Origin: Shinella lacus
Lineage (GTDB): Bacteria > Pseudomonadota > Alphaproteobacteria > Rhizobiales > Rhizobiaceae
Assembly: GCF_010994755.1 (NCBI RefSeq)
Contig: NZ_WHSB02000024.1
Location: 1-53,588 of the forward strand
Length of the DNA: 53,588 bases
Reading direction: 5' to 3'
The position numbers and the translations under genes are program-made. Below, in pieces: positions 52,380 to 53,588 of this stretch. The notes beneath the pieces were generated by a model. The model was not told the DNA's origin. It searched no databases and worked only from the letters and a program-made list of their open reading frames with translations. Every line of letters starts with the position of its first letter. Position 1 is the stretch's first letter.

Positions 52380-52820
52380 TTAGGTCGGCGGCCGGGTAAG
52401 CCTCATGATGCTCGCTGACGATGGGCAGATGGAGGAAAGCTGGCGGGTCGCCAGCACGGCTGCGGGAACGCTGTCTCGCAGGACTTCAGAAAATCCGACG
52501 CGCGTGAAGAACGGTGCTGCGCTCGTCGTGGCAAGGAAGACGTCGCCAGCTTGATCGAGACCCGCCACCGCCCGCTCGACCAAAATGCTCCCCAGTCCTT
52601 GCCCCCGATGATCGGGAAGCACGACGACCGAACGGAGGAGAAAATCGTCGCCGCAGCGCTCGACACCGAGGAAACCGATAGCCCGGCCATCCGATGACAG
52701 CGCCCTGTAGAAGGTGCGGCCGTGATCCTCGATGTCGTCAGTTGGCAGATGTGCTTCCGTCAAGGCTGCCTTGAGGCCAGCGTCGTTGCCTTCAATTTGC
52801 TCCAACCTGATCGCGCTCAT
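52380..52820 (-). CDS. arsN2: ArsN2-like GNAT acetyltransferase
   Basis: The 146-residue protein has the GNAT core GFLGVERCGDDFLLRSVVVL followed by the acetyl-CoA loop DHRGQGLGSILV, and a C-terminal SAAPFFTRVGFSEVLRDSVP. GNATs in this position of ars operons are the ArsN2 type. ATG 52820 overlaps the arsR stop (ATGA). It lies 15 bp before the phosphatase-type arsC. The substrate is not established from sequence; relatives (ArsN1) acetylate the arsenical arsinothricin. Confidence 0.85.
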   Translation of the reverse strand: MSAIRLEQIEGNDAGLKAALTEAHLPTDDIEDHGRTFYRALSSDGRAIGFLGVERCGDDFLLRSVVVLPDHRGQGLGSILVERAVAGLDQAGDVFLATTSAAPFFTRVGFSEVLRDSVPAAVLATRQLSSICPSSASIMRLTRPPT

Positions 52821-53170
52821 GACAGCTTCGCCTCCGGTGCGCAGCAGGGCGTCAGCTCGGCGATGAGCGGAGCGCAAAGCTCCGTCGATCCGCCACAGCA
52901 GTCCTTCAGGAGGAACAGGGTCAGCTCTCGCAGGCCGGCGAGGTCTGCCCGGTAGATGATCGACCGGCTCTGCCGCTCGCTCGTCACCAAGCCTGCCCGC
53001 GAGAGCGTCGCGAGATGCGCCGACATGGTGTTCTGCGGCACATCGATAAGGCGGGCAAGTTCGCCGGCCGGGATGCCATCGGGTTCATGCCGGACCAGAA
53101 GCCGGAATGTCTCAAGTCGTGTGGTCTGAGCTAAGGCGCCGAGCGCCGCAATTGCTGTGTTGTTATCCAT
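52817..53170 (-). CDS. arsR: ArsR repressor with cysteine-rich C-terminus
   Basis: The 117-residue protein has the ArsR winged helix (LGALAQTTRLETFRLLVRH, DVPQNTMSAHLATLSRAGLV) and a C-terminal cysteine cluster in KDCCGGSTELCAPL and TPCCAPEA. This is the arrangement of the ArsR1-type sensors of rhizobia, where C-terminal cysteines bind As(III). A palindrome covers its start codon and the upstream bases. It heads the minus-strand operon arsR-arsN2-arsC-acr3-arsC-arsH. Confidence 0.94.
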   Translation of the reverse strand: MDNNTAIAALGALAQTTRLETFRLLVRHEPDGIPAGELARLIDVPQNTMSAHLATLSRAGLVTSERQSRSIIYRADLAGLRELTLFLLKDCCGGSTELCAPLIAELTPCCAPEAKLS

Positions 53171-53192
53171 ATATCCAGATTATCGGATATAT
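53169..53192. promoter_or_regulatory. ArsR-type operator palindrome
   Basis: ATATATCC and GGATATAT are exact reverse complements around an 8-base spacer (AGATTATC). The site overlaps the arsR start codon on the minus strand and is AT-rich, like known ArsR operators. Confidence 0.75.
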
Positions 53193-53388
53193 TGAGATTG
53201 TCAATCGCGGGCGGAGATTAACGTCGTGTACCCTTCTCGGACATGGCGACCACAAAGTCGCCAAGGGAGCTGATCCCCCATGCAAAGCGAATAGTCTCAC
53301 GCATCGTCTTTTCCTTCCAGGTTCGGCGTCGGTCGAACATAGAAGTCGATGTAATCTTCTGAAGGGCGATGAGACATCCTTGTTTGGA
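53193..53388. other. Gap between ars operon and insertion sequence
   Basis: The 196-bp gap holds the ars promoter region on its left and no recognised gene. The segment GAGACATCCTTGT (53371-53383), just outside the transposase stop, may belong to the terminal repeat of the insertion sequence. Confidence 0.35.
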
Positions 53389-53588
53389 TTATAGGCGTTC
53401 GCGGAGGATTTCGTAAGGTGCCTTTCCATTGAAAGCGCCATGCGGCCTTGCAAGGTTGTAGAACCTCTCCCATTCGCTGAGCTTTTGAACGAGGTCGGTG
53501 TCGTCTGTATATGACAAAAGCTGGTAGAACTCTTGATCATCAGTGCGGTGTGACCGTTCGACTTTTCCATTTAGTTGGGGCGACGCTG
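53389..53588 (-). mobile_element. IS481/IS3-like transposase, C-terminal end, cut by window edge
   Basis: The minus-strand frame reads SPQLNGKVERSHRTDDQEFY and ends with EWERFYNLARPHGAFNGKAP then YEILRERL and a TAA at 53389-53391. NGKVERSHRT with the catalytic glutamate and the NxxRPH..LxGxxP tail are typical of the rve integrase core in IS481- and IS3-type transposases. The N-terminal part lies outside the window. It marks the right border of this accessory region. Confidence 0.85.

Overview
The window looks like an accessory region, probably a plasmid or genomic island, of a Hyphomicrobiales (rhizobial) alphaproteobacterium. The support is high GC coding sequence, rhizobial families (YdcH/DUF465, DUF1275, Acr3-ArsH arsenic operon), FixK/FNR-type boxes (TTGA-N6-TCAA) and inverted repeats like the iron control element bound by Irr. 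Nearly all of it is stress physiology: microaerobic carbon flow, sulfide, iron and other metals, periplasmic redox, efflux and arsenic. No tRNA, rRNA, CRISPR array or replication origin was seen.

Layout. 1-3.2 kb (minus strand, less GC-rich) is a defence-like remnant: the tail of an OLD-type nuclease, an intact UvrD-like helicase, a TauD-like dioxygenase and an unknown gene running off the left edge. 3.2-7.1 kb holds a truncated unknown gene, a 168-residue unknown protein, and a soluble FtsH-like protease split into an AAA+ ATPase and a separate M41 peptidase. 7.4-15.6 kb carries phosphoketolase, a beta-CASP MBL nuclease, a GNAT, a UspA and an MgtA-type Mg2+ ATPase with one frameshift; FNR-type boxes lie before phosphoketolase and uspA. 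Acetate kinase and phosphotransacetylase, the downstream part of the same pathway, are at 47-49 kb beside a second uspA with its own box.

15.7-22.4 kb is a sulfide module: two ArsR repressors, one with the two cysteines of the BigR/SqrR persulfide sensors, divergent from a sulfide:quinone oxidoreductase, a DUF2892 protein and an RND pump. 22.4-26.3 kb is a TetR-controlled HlyD/FtsX/ABC efflux operon. 26.4-46.4 kb is a duplicated redox and iron region. Copy A has PepSY, an Irr-like box, VIT, a P1B-4 ATPase, DUF4010, histidine kinase and response regulator, PepSY, cytochrome b561, DUF2271, a PepSY-flavodoxin-reductase fusion and ApbE. Copy B has kinase, regulator, two PepSY proteins, cytochrome b561, an Irr-like box and a VIT-ATPase pair broken by three lesions. 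Four PepSY/DUF2271 genes share an upstream direct repeat (NTCAG-N6-NTCAG) that I propose is the site of the paired response regulators. Remnants of the MBL gene (29.8 kb) and the M41 gene (39.6 kb) show that parts of the left half were once duplicated here too.

49.6-53.2 kb is an arsenic operon (arsR-arsN2-arsC-acr3-arsC-arsH, minus strand) with an ArsR-type palindrome at the arsR start. The right edge cuts a transposase gene. The most novel-looking elements are the split AAA/M41 protease with its unknown partners and the repeated two-component/PepSY/cytochrome module with its shared operator. All functional statements come from motifs and context read by eye; no database search was run.
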